Shown here: positions 1 to 9,543 of the stretch, in pieces
Position numbering within the stretch: the stretch's first letter is position 1
How the letters are laid out: every line of letters begins with the position of its first letter
Made by a program: the position numbers and the translations under genes
The notes under the pieces: model-generated
Database searches by the model: none
What the model saw: only the letters and a program-made list of their open reading frames with translations
What the model was told of the DNA's origin: nothing
Source: Snodgrassella alvi_G
GTDB lineage: Bacteria > Pseudomonadota > Gammaproteobacteria > Burkholderiales > Neisseriaceae
DNA: 50,172 bases
Direction: 5' to 3'
NCBI GenBank assembly: GCA_946478525.1
Contig: CAMLCH010000012.1
Location: 1-50,172 of the forward strand

Positions 1-423
1 TTTATATATTGATAGAAGATAAATAAATAAGATAACTAAACTAATTGTGATCACTACTAGACAAATTCCGATAATAAAAATTGTAATCACTTCTAAAAAG
101 ATTAAATTTTCTTGAATTTTACCAGCCCTAAGAGTGCCTAAACCCGCCAGAAAAAAATAATAAGAAAAAATTAAGCTGATAAAACATAAGATTATAAAAA
201 ATTTATACTCATGGTCAAACCATAATAAAATTTGATCATACATGACTAAATAGATAAATAAAGAAAAATGAAGGCCTAAAAATAAAGGCAAAACTAAATA
301 CCCCCAAAAAGCCTGATTAAATGATTTTTGACCTTTGATTAATATCTCAAAATTAGTTAATTTTTTTGCAGCTTGTTCGGTGTCATTTATTTCTTTAATT
401 TCGGTTTTTGGAAATTTTTTCAT
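1..423 (-). CDS. Membrane protein of unknown function, C-terminus cut by window edge
   Basis: An open frame of 141 codons runs from an ATG at 423 to the first base of the window without a stop, so the C-terminus is missing. A GAGAG-type ribosome binding site lies about 7 nt before the ATG. The N-terminal 45 or so residues are polar (MKKFPKTEIKEINDTEQ at the start). They are followed by at least three hydrophobic segments, around residues 48-68, 80-100 and 115-141, so this is probably an inner-membrane protein with a cytoplasmic N-terminal tail. I do not recognise the family. It is divergent from ppa and separated from it by about 450 bp. Confidence 0.6.
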   Translation of the reverse strand, partial: MKKFPKTEIKEINDTEQAAKKLTNFEILIKGQKSFNQAFWGYLVLPLFLGLHFSLFIYLVMYDQILLWFDHEYKFFIILCFISLIFSYYFFLAGLGTLRAGKIQENLIFLEVITIFIIGICLVVITISLVILFIYLLSIYK

Positions 424-870
424 ACTCAACTCTCTTGTTTTTATTAATTTATAATTTTTTCCATTATCGCAAAAAATACTTATGTTTGCTCAAATTTATA
501 AGTATGTAAGAATCTGTAAGTACGTATATATGTCAGGAATTTAAATATTTAATAAATTTCGGTAAACTAAAATTGATTTTAACCTAATAACTACGAGCGA
601 ATAGTTAAAAACCTAATAAAACAACTGAGCTTAAGCTCCATAATCAATTTTATATATTAAATTGAAGAAGGGTGTAGTTAAGTAAATTGAATATTATTTT
701 GTTATTTAGATCTCAACAGTTCATTCAAATTTATACAAATCTGCTCAATAAGCGCTAGCTACTATCATTAACATCGAATAAAAAAGCGAATATATAGATA
801 AATAATATGGGCAAAAACCTCTTCGTTGTTTAAAATAGGACACTTTAACCTAATCGTAGGAATTTAACCA
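424..870. other. AT-rich intergenic region, no gene seen
   Basis: This spacer lies between two divergent genes and must hold promoters for both. I see no ORF with a ribosome binding site and no RNA gene. A 12-bp palindrome, GAGCTTAAGCTC, lies at 627-638. It contains a single CTTAAG but no second half-site at the spacing needed for a PmrA box. Confidence 0.4.
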
Positions 871-1401
871 ATGGCAGACTTTAATCAGATACTCAATGCA
901 GGTGATGTAGAAAATGGTTTAATCAATGTAGTGGTTGAAATACCAGCTGGTTCAAATCATAAAATTGAATGGGATCGGAAGCTGGGCACAATGAAATTAG
1001 ACCGAGTAGAGCCGATTATATTCGCTAAACCGACCAATTATGGTTTTATTCCACAAACATTAGATGAAGATGGCGATGAACTGGATGCGTTAATAATCAC
1101 CGACCAGCCATTATCAACTGGAATTTTTTTGCAAGCACGTATTATTGGCGTAATGAAATTTGTTGATGATGGTGAAGTCGATGATAAAGTGGTTGTCGTA
1201 CCAGCTGATGATCGTAATAATAGTAACGCCATCCAAACCTTGGCAGATTTACCACCACAACTAATTAAACAAATTGAATTTCATTTTAATCATTATAAAG
1301 ATCTGAAAAAATCAGGCACTACTAAAGTTACTCATTGGGGTAATATAGACGAGGCCAAAAATGTTATTCGCGAATCTCAACATCGTTGGCAACAACAATA
1401 A
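871..1401 (+). CDS. ppa: Inorganic pyrophosphatase
   Basis: A family I soluble inorganic pyrophosphatase of 176 residues, the usual bacterial length. It hydrolyses pyrophosphate to two phosphates in the cytoplasm and so pulls biosynthetic reactions forward. Family hallmarks are visible. IPAGSNHKIEWDRKLG near residues 24-40 contributes substrate-binding residues. The acidic metal-binding motif DEDGDELDALI lies at about residues 65-75, and a second acidic stretch VVVVPADDRN follows at about 107-116. The ATG at 871 is preceded by AGGAATTTAACCA, an acceptable binding site. The gene stands alone and is followed by a hairpin at 1482-1522. Confidence 0.97.
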   Translation: MADFNQILNAGDVENGLINVVVEIPAGSNHKIEWDRKLGTMKLDRVEPIIFAKPTNYGFIPQTLDEDGDELDALIITDQPLSTGIFLQARIIGVMKFVDDGEVDDKVVVVPADDRNNSNAIQTLADLPPQLIKQIEFHFNHYKDLKKSGTTKVTHWGNIDEAKNVIRESQHRWQQQ

Positions 1402-1481
1402 CTATTCATATATATGAAATTATGGTGTAGTCTATAGATATTTAAAATAGATAAATATTACTTGAAATAATTAAAGTATTT

Positions 1482-1522
1482 ATGGCGAAATTTCTTTTTT
1501 AAAAATTTTTAAATTTCGCCAT
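1482..1522 (+). terminator. Inverted repeat downstream of ppa
   Basis: ATGGCGAAATTT at 1482-1493 is exactly complementary to AAATTTCGCCAT at 1511-1522. The interior is T- and A-rich. It lies about 80 nt past the ppa stop and probably terminates that transcript. The run of U after the stem is poor, so a mRNA 3'-end stabiliser is also possible. Confidence 0.45.
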
Positions 1523-2024
1523 TTGTATTACAGTTAACTATATCTATTCTTCATGCATGGTTCAGAAAATTACTTCTCCTAAAGCCCCGAACCGATCTTA
1601 TTCAAAACTACATTATCAAAAATAAATCGACTCAAATGTTGAAATTATTAGTTATAAAAAATTTAGATCATGAAAAAGATTAATTTGATCTCAAATTTAA
1701 AAGTAGAGCAAATTAACTTAAAATAGAATATATAATTTAACATAATATATATTATGCGAAATATAAAATTGATTAGCTATCAATAGTAATATTTAAATAT
1801 TGATAATTTATAGACTTATATCTGCCATAACTTTTTGTTTAGACGCCTAATAATCAATATGTTTTAATACTATAACTTGTATTTAAGCTATTAAAGATAA
1901 TTTTGTCGTAAAATAATGAGATAGAATTTATATCGTTTTGCAATCACAGTTATTAAATATATTATTTAAATTGTCATTGATGCTCAGATACGGATTAATA
2001 TCATCAAATTTACGGAAATAAAAT
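1523..2024. other. Very AT-rich spacer upstream of polA
   Basis: About 500 bp with no convincing ORF, repeat or RNA gene. The polA promoter should lie here, but the base composition is so AT-rich that many -10-like hexamers occur and I cannot choose one. Confidence 0.35.
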
Positions 2025-4835
2025 ATGCAGAAAACTTTATTATTAGTCGATGGTTCATCATATCTGTATCGTGCTTATCACGCATTAGCACCTTTAACTA
2101 GTCCAACTGGAATGCCTACAGGTGCATTATATGGTGTACTTAATATGCTGCGTAGATTACGTCTGGATACCCCACATGACTATGCGTGCTGTATATTTGA
2201 TGCAAAAGGAGAAAATTTCCGCCATCAACTTTATCCTGCATATAAAGCAAATCGTCCACCTATGCCAGATGATTTACGACCACAAGCCGAAGCATTACCT
2301 GAGCTTGTCAGTTTAATGGGTTGGCCAATTTTGTCTGTAAAAAATGTAGAGGCTGATGATGTAATTGGCACCCTTGCTGTTAATGGAGAAAAAGCCGGCT
2401 TTAAAGTGATAATATCAACTGGTGATAAGGATATGGCTCAGTTAGTCAATGATCAAGTCACCTTAGTCAATACCATGAAAAATGAAAAACTTGATATTGC
2501 TGGTGTACAAGAAAAATTTGGTGTGGCGCCCAATCAAATTATTGATTATCTGAGTCTGATTGGTGATAAAGTGGATAATGTCCCAGGTGTCGATAAATGC
2601 GGGCCTAAAACAGCTGTTAAATGGTTGCAAGAATACGGCACTTTACAAAATATTATTAAAAATTCAGATTTAATTAAAGGTAAAGTTGGTGAGAATTTAC
2701 GCATCGCTGTTCCGAATTTGCCTCTTTCTTATGAACTTATAACGATAAAAACAGATGTTGATTTACAACAAGAATTACCTAATGGTTTGAATGATTTGTA
2801 TCGCAGAGTTCCTCAATGGAATGAACTTGTTCCGCACTTTCAACAACTAGGCTTCAGATCATGGCTGAAAGAAGCACAGGAAAAAGTAACTGAAAAATCT
2901 GATTCAAAAGAATCCAGTCAAATGCTCCCACCTGAAGATCTTTTTGCTTCTCAAAATGAGCTATTTACTGATGTAGAAAATAGAGTTTTTGATGATAAAA
3001 ATAACATTAATAGTCAATTTAAATCTACTTCTAAAAATTATCGGGCTATTACTACCATAAAGCAATTAAATGATTTTATTGATCAATTAGCTAATGCTGA
3101 AACTATTGCTATTGATACTGAAACTGATAGTCTGGATGCGTTAAACGCTAAATTAATTGGCATTAGTATTTCGATTGTTGCAGGTGATGCAGTATACATT
3201 CCTATCGGACATAGCCTCTCCGCAGTTGCAGAGCAATTGCCTATGGCTACCGTTTTAACTGCTTTGCAACCTTTTCTAGAATCAACTAAACCAAACATTA
3301 TTGGCCAGAACATTAAATACGATCAACACGTACTGGCCAACTACAATATACATCTTAAAGGTATTAGTGGTGACTCTATGCTGGCTTCTTATATTGTTGA
3401 AAGCCACTTAGGACACGGGCTGGATGAACTCGCTTTAAGACATTTAAACTGGAGTACCATTCATTATGAAGATCTATGCGGTAAAGGTGCTAAGCAAATC
3501 AGCTTTGCTGATGTTGCTTTAGAAAATGCCGTTAACTATGCGGCTGAGGATGCAGATGTTGCATTACGTCTGGAAAATATATTGCGTCAACAAATGAATT
3601 CTGCTCAACTTGCTCTTTATGAAGATGTGGAAATACCTGTTGAGCAAATATTATTTGAAATGGAACGCACTGGTGTATTAATTGATCGTCAGCAATTAGC
3701 TCAACAAAGTCATGAGCTTGGTACAGAATTATTAGCGTTAGAAAAACAAGCTTATCAATTAGCAGGTCAACCTTTTAACCTGAACTCACCCAAACAACTG
3801 CAGTCAATTCTCTTTGATAAAATGGGAATTCCAACTACTGGATTAAAAAAAACTGCTTCTGGTGGTATTTCGACAAATGAAGTTGTCTTAGAAAAACTGG
3901 CTGTTGATTATCCACTACCGAAACTAATATTACAGACACGTACTCTATCCAAATTGAAATCTACTTATACCGATAAACTACCACATTTGATTGATCCTCA
4001 ATCAGGACGAGTTCATACGACTTACGCTCAGGCAGTAGCGATAACCGGCAGACTAGCAAGTAATAATCCTAATTTGCAAAATATTCCTGTTCGCACAGAA
4101 ATTGGTCGACGAATTCGTCGCAGCTTTATCGCGCCTGCTAACAACAAAATTGTATCTGCCGACTATTCACAAATCGAATTGCGTATTATGGCGCATTTAT
4201 CTGATGATGCAACTTTGATTGATTCTTTTCAACATAATGAAGATATTCATAAGCGTACTGCTGCTGAAATATTTGGTATAGATCAGGATAAAGTTACTTC
4301 TGAACAACGTAGATATGCCAAAACTATTAATTTTGGTTTAATTTACGGTATGAGTGAATATGGACTTTCTAAATCATTGGGAATTGAAATTCAGGCAGCA
4401 CAACATTTCATATCTCGGTATTTCAGCAGATATCCTGGTGTACATGAATATATGGAGAAAATAAAAGATCAAGCAATTCAAAAAGGATATGTGGAAACTT
4501 TATACGGTCGAAGACTGTATCTACCTGGCTTACAAAGTCGCAATGGAAATGAACGTGCCGCAGCCTTCCGCGCTGCTATTAATGCGCCCATGCAAGGTAC
4601 AGCTTCTGATCTAATAAAATTAGCAATGATATCGGTTCATCAATGGCTAAAGCAAAATAAACTTTCAAGTCGTTTAATTATGCAGGTGCATGATGAATTG
4701 GTACTAGAAGTACCAGATGATGAAACAACTATTATTTGCAAGACAATACCAGATATTATGGCAAATGTTGCAAAATTAAAAGTGCCTTTAATTGCAGATA
4801 TTGGCATGGGAGACAATTGGGATGAAGCACATTAG
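2025..4835 (+). CDS. polA: DNA polymerase I
   Basis: A 936-residue DNA polymerase I with all three domains. The N-terminal 5'-3' exonuclease (about 1-290) begins LLLVDGSSYLYRAYHA and has the helix-hairpin-helix region GDKVDNVPGVDKCGPKTA. The 3'-5' proofreading domain (about 340-530) keeps the catalytic DTETDSLD near residue 364. The polymerase domain has motif A (SADYSQIELRI, Asp about 713), motif B (RRYAKTINFGLIYG, about 760-775) and motif C (QVHDELVLEV, Asp about 890). It fills gaps after Okazaki primer removal and in excision repair. It is a monocistronic gene with a strong terminator immediately downstream. Confidence 0.98.
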   Translation: MQKTLLLVDGSSYLYRAYHALAPLTSPTGMPTGALYGVLNMLRRLRLDTPHDYACCIFDAKGENFRHQLYPAYKANRPPMPDDLRPQAEALPELVSLMGWPILSVKNVEADDVIGTLAVNGEKAGFKVIISTGDKDMAQLVNDQVTLVNTMKNEKLDIAGVQEKFGVAPNQIIDYLSLIGDKVDNVPGVDKCGPKTAVKWLQEYGTLQNIIKNSDLIKGKVGENLRIAVPNLPLSYELITIKTDVDLQQELPNGLNDLYRRVPQWNELVPHFQQLGFRSWLKEAQEKVTEKSDSKESSQMLPPEDLFASQNELFTDVENRVFDDKNNINSQFKSTSKNYRAITTIKQLNDFIDQLANAETIAIDTETDSLDALNAKLIGISISIVAGDAVYIPIGHSLSAVAEQLPMATVLTALQPFLESTKPNIIGQNIKYDQHVLANYNIHLKGISGDSMLASYIVESHLGHGLDELALRHLNWSTIHYEDLCGKGAKQISFADVALENAVNYAAEDADVALRLENILRQQMNSAQLALYEDVEIPVEQILFEMERTGVLIDRQQLAQQSHELGTELLALEKQAYQLAGQPFNLNSPKQLQSILFDKMGIPTTGLKKTASGGISTNEVVLEKLAVDYPLPKLILQTRTLSKLKSTYTDKLPHLIDPQSGRVHTTYAQAVAITGRLASNNPNLQNIPVRTEIGRRIRRSFIAPANNKIVSADYSQIELRIMAHLSDDATLIDSFQHNEDIHKRTAAEIFGIDQDKVTSEQRRYAKTINFGLIYGMSEYGLSKSLGIEIQAAQHFISRYFSRYPGVHEYMEKIKDQAIQKGYVETLYGRRLYLPGLQSRNGNERAAAFRAAINAPMQGTASDLIKLAMISVHQWLKQNKLSSRLIMQVHDELVLEVPDDETTIICKTIPDIMANVAKLKVPLIADIGMGDNWDEAH

Positions 4836-4857
4836 TAAGTAATTATATTTGTTCCAT

Positions 4858-4887
4858 ACGACTGATTCTCTAAAAATCAGTCGTTTT
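4858..4887 (+). terminator. Intrinsic terminator of polA
   Basis: ACGACTGATT at 4858-4867 pairs perfectly with AATCAGTCGT at 4875-4884, and a short T run follows. It sits between convergent polA and rpe and may serve both directions. Confidence 0.85.
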
Positions 4888-4914
4888 AATTTTTATATTG
4901 GAAAATTTCATCTA

Positions 4915-5610
4915 TCATTTGATAAATTTTAATTCATTACGCATTGCATTAATTTGTTGTGCATAATCTTTTTGCCCGAAAATAGCTGAACCAGCAACAA
5001 ATGTATCTGCCCCTGCTCTGGCAATTTCAGCAATATTATTCACTTTTATGCCACCATCTACTTCTAATCTAATTGGCTGACCACCCTGCTCTGTATATCT
5101 GTCAATCAAATTACGTACTTGATGAATTTTCTTTAAACATTCAGGAATAAAATTTTGTCCTCCAAATCCAGGATTCACAGACATTATTAGGACTACATCA
5201 AGCTTGTTTAAAACGTATTCTAATAAATTTACAGGCGTAGCTGGATTAAGAACAAGGCCAGCCCTACACCCTGCTTCTTTGATAAGATTTAAACTACGAT
5301 CAACATGTTTACTAGCTTCAGGATGAAACGTAATAATATCTGCGCCAGCGGCACCGAAACTATTAATCATTGCATCTACAGGTTCTACCATAAGATGAAC
5401 ATCTATTGGTACTGTGGCATACGGTTTTATAGCTTTACAAACCATCGGACCTATAGTGAGATTGGGGACATAATGATTATCCATTACATCAAAATGAATC
5501 CAATCAGCGCCGGCGTTGATAACTGATTGAACCTCTTGCCCTAGACAGGCAAAATCAGCAGATAAGATACTTGGTGCGATAAAAAACGGTGAATTTGTGA
5601 TGTGGCTCAT
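4915..5610 (-). CDS. rpe: Ribulose-phosphate 3-epimerase
   Basis: A 231-residue TIM-barrel epimerase that interconverts ribulose 5-phosphate and xylulose 5-phosphate in the pentose phosphate pathway. The N-terminal signature APSILSADFACLG, the metal-site HFDVMDNHYVPNLTIG, VDVHLMVEP-like segment (IDVHLMVEP), MSVNPGFGGQNF and the phosphate-binding LEVDGGIKVNNI and VAGSAIFG are all present in order. Length and start match the family. It is convergent with polA and has its own upstream spacer, so it is probably transcribed alone. Confidence 0.97.
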   Translation of the reverse strand: MSHITNSPFFIAPSILSADFACLGQEVQSVINAGADWIHFDVMDNHYVPNLTIGPMVCKAIKPYATVPIDVHLMVEPVDAMINSFGAAGADIITFHPEASKHVDRSLNLIKEAGCRAGLVLNPATPVNLLEYVLNKLDVVLIMSVNPGFGGQNFIPECLKKIHQVRNLIDRYTEQGGQPIRLEVDGGIKVNNIAEIARAGADTFVAGSAIFGQKDYAQQINAMRNELKFIK

Positions 5611-5730
5611 AGAAAAATAAACACCTGTATTACATAAACCTATTTACTCAAGTTTACTGCCATTATAGATGTTTGACTAGGGTATGAGTATACTATTAGA
5701 AAATTGCTGATTTATTCAAGGGTGATTAAA

Positions 5731-6129
5731 GTGACTACAGCACAGTGGAAAAAACTTATATATCTTAGTTTAGGATTTTATTTATACTCTATATCTTCAG
5801 TATACGCTTTTGATGCTAATAATTGTGATATACGAAAATTAGAACTCACCCAAATGCAAAAAGCACGCTTAAGAATTATTCGCATGCAGTATAAACGAAA
5901 TTCTACTGCTAATTTGCAGCATATTGCTAATAATACCCGCAAGAACGAGCATTTCAATCAATTATTAATGCAAGCAAAATTCAATGAAGCGGAGGCTAAA
6001 CGTTACGTATTGAACTATTATATGCCAAGAATGCAACAAGATGTTCACGAATTAAAAGTCCAACATGAATTCTTGCAAATCTTGAATCACCAACAACGTC
6101 GCAACTGGATTAAGAACTGTTTACAATAA
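5731..6129 (+). CDS. Spy/CpxP-like small periplasmic protein
   Basis: A secreted, basic, helical protein of about 132 residues. I place the start at GTG 5731 because AAGGG lies 8 nt upstream; an in-frame TTG at 5704 and a GTG at 5722 are poorer. A signal peptide ends at about VYA, followed by FDANNCD. Two LTxxQ-like motifs, LTQMQ near the start of the mature part and LNHQQ near the C-terminus, are the signature of the Spy/CpxP family of ATP-independent periplasmic chaperones, which often respond to envelope stress. Two cysteines bracket the domain (NNC and KNC) and could form a disulfide. The function is inferred from these motifs only. It stands between rpe and the pilin cluster, convergent with the latter. 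Confidence 0.7.
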   Translation: MTTAQWKKLIYLSLGFYLYSISSVYAFDANNCDIRKLELTQMQKARLRIIRMQYKRNSTANLQHIANNTRKNEHFNQLLMQAKFNEAEAKRYVLNYYMPRMQQDVHELKVQHEFLQILNHQQRRNWIKNCLQ

Positions 6130-6210
6130 ATATATAATTAATTTTAAAATATCTATTTTATTCTAATAGTTTCACTACTATTTTAAATTCAAGAATGTGG
6201 ATTTTCTATA

Positions 6211-6672
6211 TCATTTTGTACATTTACTATTGTTAGATACACTATCAAGACTTTTTAGATCAAGGCTTGCATCACAAGTATATAACATTGCCTCTTCACT
6301 ACCCAACCATAATCCTTTAGTTATTTCTTTTCCTTTGGGTTGGGCATACAAATGATATTTTAAACAATTATCATCTTTAGCACATTTAACACCAAAATTA
6401 AATTTTTGTGCAGCATTATTGCTAATACCTGCATTAGCTTTAACAATTCCTTCAATATTAGCTTTTGTAATATTACCTGATAGCATATTAATTTTATTCT
6501 GAGCTATCTTTAAATTTATTGAAACTAGTACAGTTGCTGCATCTGCTAAATCAGCTTTCATTTTTGATCCATTAAAGGAAGGAATAGCAATAGCTGCCAG
6601 AACACCCAAAATAACCATTACAACCAATAATTCTACAATTGAAAAGCCCTTTTTTCGATCAATTATCTTCAT
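6211..6672 (-). CDS. pilX: Type IV minor pilin, PilX-like
   Basis: A 153-residue type IV prepilin. The leader MKIIDRKKG is cut before Phe in GFSIVELLVVMV, with the conserved Glu at position +5 and a long hydrophobic helix. The globular domain has four cysteines: a central pair (VKCAKDDNC) and a C-terminal pair (YTCDASLD...SKC) that matches the D-region disulfide loop of major and minor pilins. It is the last gene of the minor-pilin operon, the position of pilX or pilL in Neisseria. PilX there affects aggregation and adhesion. Position and architecture support the call better than sequence, so the exact paralogue is uncertain. Confidence 0.75.
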   Translation of the reverse strand: MKIIDRKKGFSIVELLVVMVILGVLAAIAIPSFNGSKMKADLADAATVLVSINLKIAQNKINMLSGNITKANIEGIVKANAGISNNAAQKFNFGVKCAKDDNCLKYHLYAQPKGKEITKGLWLGSEEAMLYTCDASLDLKSLDSVSNNSKCTK

Positions 6673-6706
6673 TTGTGATTTTACTCTTCATAAATTTTAG
6701 ACTTAA

Positions 6707-7270
6707 TTAATACAAACTAGCTTGAACCGTTTCTTCAACGATACTGGTTGTTCTTTTATTTTTACCCCATCCTTTGGATGTGATCCGAAAAATATAAACA
6801 TCTGGTGTTCCAGCATTATCTGGGCCAAGATATTCAATCACATAACGATAATCACCACCTGAATCTGATATTGAGGGATCACCAGCGGAATTAGAAAAAA
6901 CATTATCTCTTTTCCAAACTTCTTTTAATAGAGATTGATCGCAAGCTACAACAATAGCTAATTTTGTATTTGCTTTTGATGGATCTACATCTTTGGCTGC
7001 ACATAAACCATTTTCGCAATTACATCCAAATGAAAACGTAGTACCTTTAGATGCCCAAGTGCTGATGTTTTCCTGCGCAGCTTTTAATCCTTTTTGAGCA
7101 TTTTCAAGCGCAAATTGGTAGTCACTATCATTAGCAGAGGTACGAGAGTTAGTAGACGTACCATGCATTGTTGCCACAACCAAAAATGCAATTACTATCA
7201 TTATTATTAATACCATATACAAGGAAAATCCTGATTGTTTGGTATATATTTTTTTTTGCAATTCGTTCAT
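6707..7270 (-). CDS. pilK: Type IV pilus assembly protein PilK (PilX family of Pseudomonas)
   Basis: A 187-residue minor pilin with an N-terminal helix, SGFSLYMVLIIMIVIAFLVV, that lacks the usual Glu at +5. This is typical of the PilK/PilX class at the pilus tip. The C-terminal block YVIEYLG, then FRITSKGWGKNKRT, resembles my memory of neisserial PilK, as does the CENGLCAAKDV cysteine segment. The protein would act with PilH, PilI and PilJ as an initiation complex for pilus assembly in the inner membrane. It follows pilJ by about 60 nt in the same direction. Confidence 0.85.
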   Translation of the reverse strand: MNELQKKIYTKQSGFSLYMVLIIMIVIAFLVVATMHGTSTNSRTSANDSDYQFALENAQKGLKAAQENISTWASKGTTFSFGCNCENGLCAAKDVDPSKANTKLAIVVACDQSLLKEVWKRDNVFSNSAGDPSISDSGGDYRYVIEYLGPDNAGTPDVYIFRITSKGWGKNKRTTSIVEETVQASLY

Positions 7271-7331
7271 ATAAAACCATCATGTTTATAATAAAAGTGC
7301 CATTTAAATTACAATTTAATTGCTTAATATT

Positions 7332-8210
7332 TTAACTACAAACTTCACCTTTTCTTACCATGGCCTTGATACTATACTCAGTAGTATTTTCTTTACAACT
7401 ACCATTACTTTCATATTGTCCACTTGGACAAATTGTTAATTTTGCCTCAATTAAAACTGGCGGTCTTTCATATTTCGTTAGTATATCGCCGTTTGTTGAT
7501 GTTTCCAAAGAGGGGTCGAGTTCTGGAGAATTGGCATTTTGTGGACAATCGCTTTGATCGTGTTGATCATAATTAAAAGTAAAACTCATATTTTGGACAT
7601 TTTTAACAACGAGTTGTGGTTCTGTCCAGCTTTTATTTCTATAATCTATTTTATATAAACTTTGCACACCATCAAATTCGGTAGTTCCAACCACATAAAC
7701 ACTCCCATTTATATTATCTTGTATTGAAGGAATGGCTGTATTACATTTCTCTCCAGTTATGCTATTTGCGTATTTTCCATCAATATAGGTAATCAGCAGA
7801 GGCTTGATATTATCCGCTTTTGTGAGTCCAGGTGGTATACTGAAATCACTAGTAGAAATAAATTGTTTATTATTGGCGTCAAATGCACCGCTAAACATGG
7901 CTAAATCATTAGGAGAAGGCTCTTTCATGCATCCAAAGTTACCGAGTTGACGGGAATCAGTTCGCAACAAATCACCAGCATTGCGAACATCTTGTTCATA
8001 GTTTATACGTTTTTTTACATCTTGATTTAATCTATAAGTCGTAATAAATGTAGAGCTGGCTGCTAAAAGAACAATAATACTGATAGCTGTTGCAACTAAC
8101 AACTCTATTAAAGTGAAGCCTTCCTGTTTACAAACTATTGAAGTTGACAGGGAATTAGATTCACCACTTAACTTATTTCCAGTCTGAAATTTATTGATTT
8201 TGCTTTTCAT
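7332..8210 (-). CDS. pilJ: Type IV pilus minor pilin PilJ (PilW family)
   Basis: A 292-residue prepilin. The leader is unusually long for the class (about 30 residues, ending KQEG) before FTLIELLVATAISIIVLLAA, with Glu at +5. The globular part contains several cysteines (NFGCMKEP, GEKCNTA, QSDCPQN, LTICPSGQ) and ends VRKGEVCS, as in PilW/PilJ proteins. Its start codon overlaps the stop of pilI by 4 nt, so the two are translationally coupled. It is a core component of the minor-pilin priming complex. Confidence 0.88.
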   Translation of the reverse strand: MKSKINKFQTGNKLSGESNSLSTSIVCKQEGFTLIELLVATAISIIVLLAASSTFITTYRLNQDVKKRINYEQDVRNAGDLLRTDSRQLGNFGCMKEPSPNDLAMFSGAFDANNKQFISTSDFSIPPGLTKADNIKPLLITYIDGKYANSITGEKCNTAIPSIQDNINGSVYVVGTTEFDGVQSLYKIDYRNKSWTEPQLVVKNVQNMSFTFNYDQHDQSDCPQNANSPELDPSLETSTNGDILTKYERPPVLIEAKLTICPSGQYESNGSCKENTTEYSIKAMVRKGEVCS

Positions 8211-8671
8211 TCTTGACCTGCCTGCAATTTATAAGTATAGCTTTGGTCTGGATTAGCTACTTTATCGCCCCATTGCACAGTAATCAAACCATCGCTTGTT
8301 ATTGTGCAGCTAGTAACCTCATCATTAATAAGATTCAGGTTTAAGTTGGCAGCACAATTGGTGGACTGGAAATCGGAATAATTTTTGAAACTTGTTAAGA
8401 TAGTTGAGTTATTAATAGTTGTTTCTTTTAAAGATATTTTAGCTTTAGCTCTCATTTCTTCAACATAATTTTGCACTGCTCTAGTTACTTCGCTTTGATT
8501 AGCTGAATTAATTGAAACATTTACCGAATTAATCTGAGCAAGCATAAGTGCCAATATGCCAAAAGACATTATAAAAATTGCCACCACCGCTTCTATTAAC
8601 GTTGAACCATGTTGAGAAAATTTGTTCAAAGTTTTGTTAGATCTTAGAATACTGTTTGAATATTTCTTCAT
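8207..8671 (-). CDS. pilI: Type IV pilus minor pilin PilI (PilV family)
   Basis: A 154-residue prepilin with the sequence HGSTLIEAVVAIFIMSFGILALMLAQ, the characteristic PilV/PilI N-terminus with Glu at +5 and the SFGILAL segment. The leader is about 23 residues. Two cysteines (TNCAAN and TSCTIT) may form a disulfide. It sits between pilH and pilJ, which matches the Neisseria order. I use the neisserial name; the same protein is called PilV in Pseudomonas. Confidence 0.87.
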   Translation of the reverse strand: MKKYSNSILRSNKTLNKFSQHGSTLIEAVVAIFIMSFGILALMLAQINSVNVSINSANQSEVTRAVQNYVEEMRAKAKISLKETTINNSTILTSFKNYSDFQSTNCAANLNLNLINDEVTSCTITSDGLITVQWGDKVANPDQSYTYKLQAGQE

Positions 8672-8694
8672 GATTTATCCATGCTTTACGCTAA

Positions 8695-9435
8695 TTAAAC
8701 AGTCATGTCTGCGGTACATAAAGATAAATTACTTGATTTTTTACCACAGAAGTAAGTGTTTCCACTAGGCAAAATAATTACTCGACGTTTAAGATCAGCT
8801 TTCGACTCACTATCCGTTAATTCGATAATGATATATGTATCTCCAATACTCCAGTTACTTTTATTTTCGCCAGATCCAATGCCAAATTGTCCATTAGGCA
8901 TAAAACCTAAATAGTTAGAATCAAGGTGTTTATTAACACACGTTCTTAAAGAGTTACTACCGTTAGACTGAGATGTACAGCTCATACTGATAGCAGAAAT
9001 TTTTGTTTTCAATTTAGATTTGATCTCAGCAGCTGAAGCATTGTTACTTATATTTTGATTAATGGCAACTACCTTAATACTATTATCGTTAGTTGCATCA
9101 TATTTACCATTCAAATCCATATCATTGAATGCCATGAACCCCTGCCATCCCTTCCCATCATCATAATTATTAAATGTTACACAACTGTTTGCCGTAGCTA
9201 CATCTTTACGAATTGCTGTAGGACAGATTAAAACAGGTTTATTGGTCCGAAGAGCTTCACTTCGTGCAAACTGGAATAATGCTATAAGCTGATCAGTCCG
9301 TGTGTTTAATCGTTGTGTTGCTACTAAACGATTCATAGCTGGTAAAGCAATAACAGCTAAAATTGCAGTTATAGCTAAAACAACCATAAGTTCAAGAAGC
9401 GTAAATCCTTTGTCATATCGTTTTAATTTAATCAT
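8695..9435 (-). CDS. pilH: Type IV pilus minor pilin PilH (FimT/GspH family)
   Basis: A 246-residue pseudopilin that starts the cluster. The leader MIKLKRYDKG precedes FTLLELMVVLAITAILAVIA with Glu at +5, followed by the GspH/FimT pattern of an RLNTRTDQLIALFQFARSEA helix. A C-terminal YFCGKKSSNLSLC segment may form a disulfide. GspH/FimT proteins take part in pilus assembly, and some bind DNA during natural transformation. dnaB lies directly upstream in the same direction, as in Neisseria. Confidence 0.88.
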   Translation of the reverse strand: MIKLKRYDKGFTLLELMVVLAITAILAVIALPAMNRLVATQRLNTRTDQLIALFQFARSEALRTNKPVLICPTAIRKDVATANSCVTFNNYDDGKGWQGFMAFNDMDLNGKYDATNDNSIKVVAINQNISNNASAAEIKSKLKTKISAISMSCTSQSNGSNSLRTCVNKHLDSNYLGFMPNGQFGIGSGENKSNWSIGDTYIIIELTDSESKADLKRRVIILPSGNTYFCGKKSSNLSLCTADMTV

Positions 9436-9543
9436 AGATTTAACACTATATATAAAATTTTTAATAAATAAACTAAGCTAGTTCAAATAATATTCTACAT
9501 TATTTTAGCTTTATTGAGTAAAATTATTTTAATTTTTTGTAAA

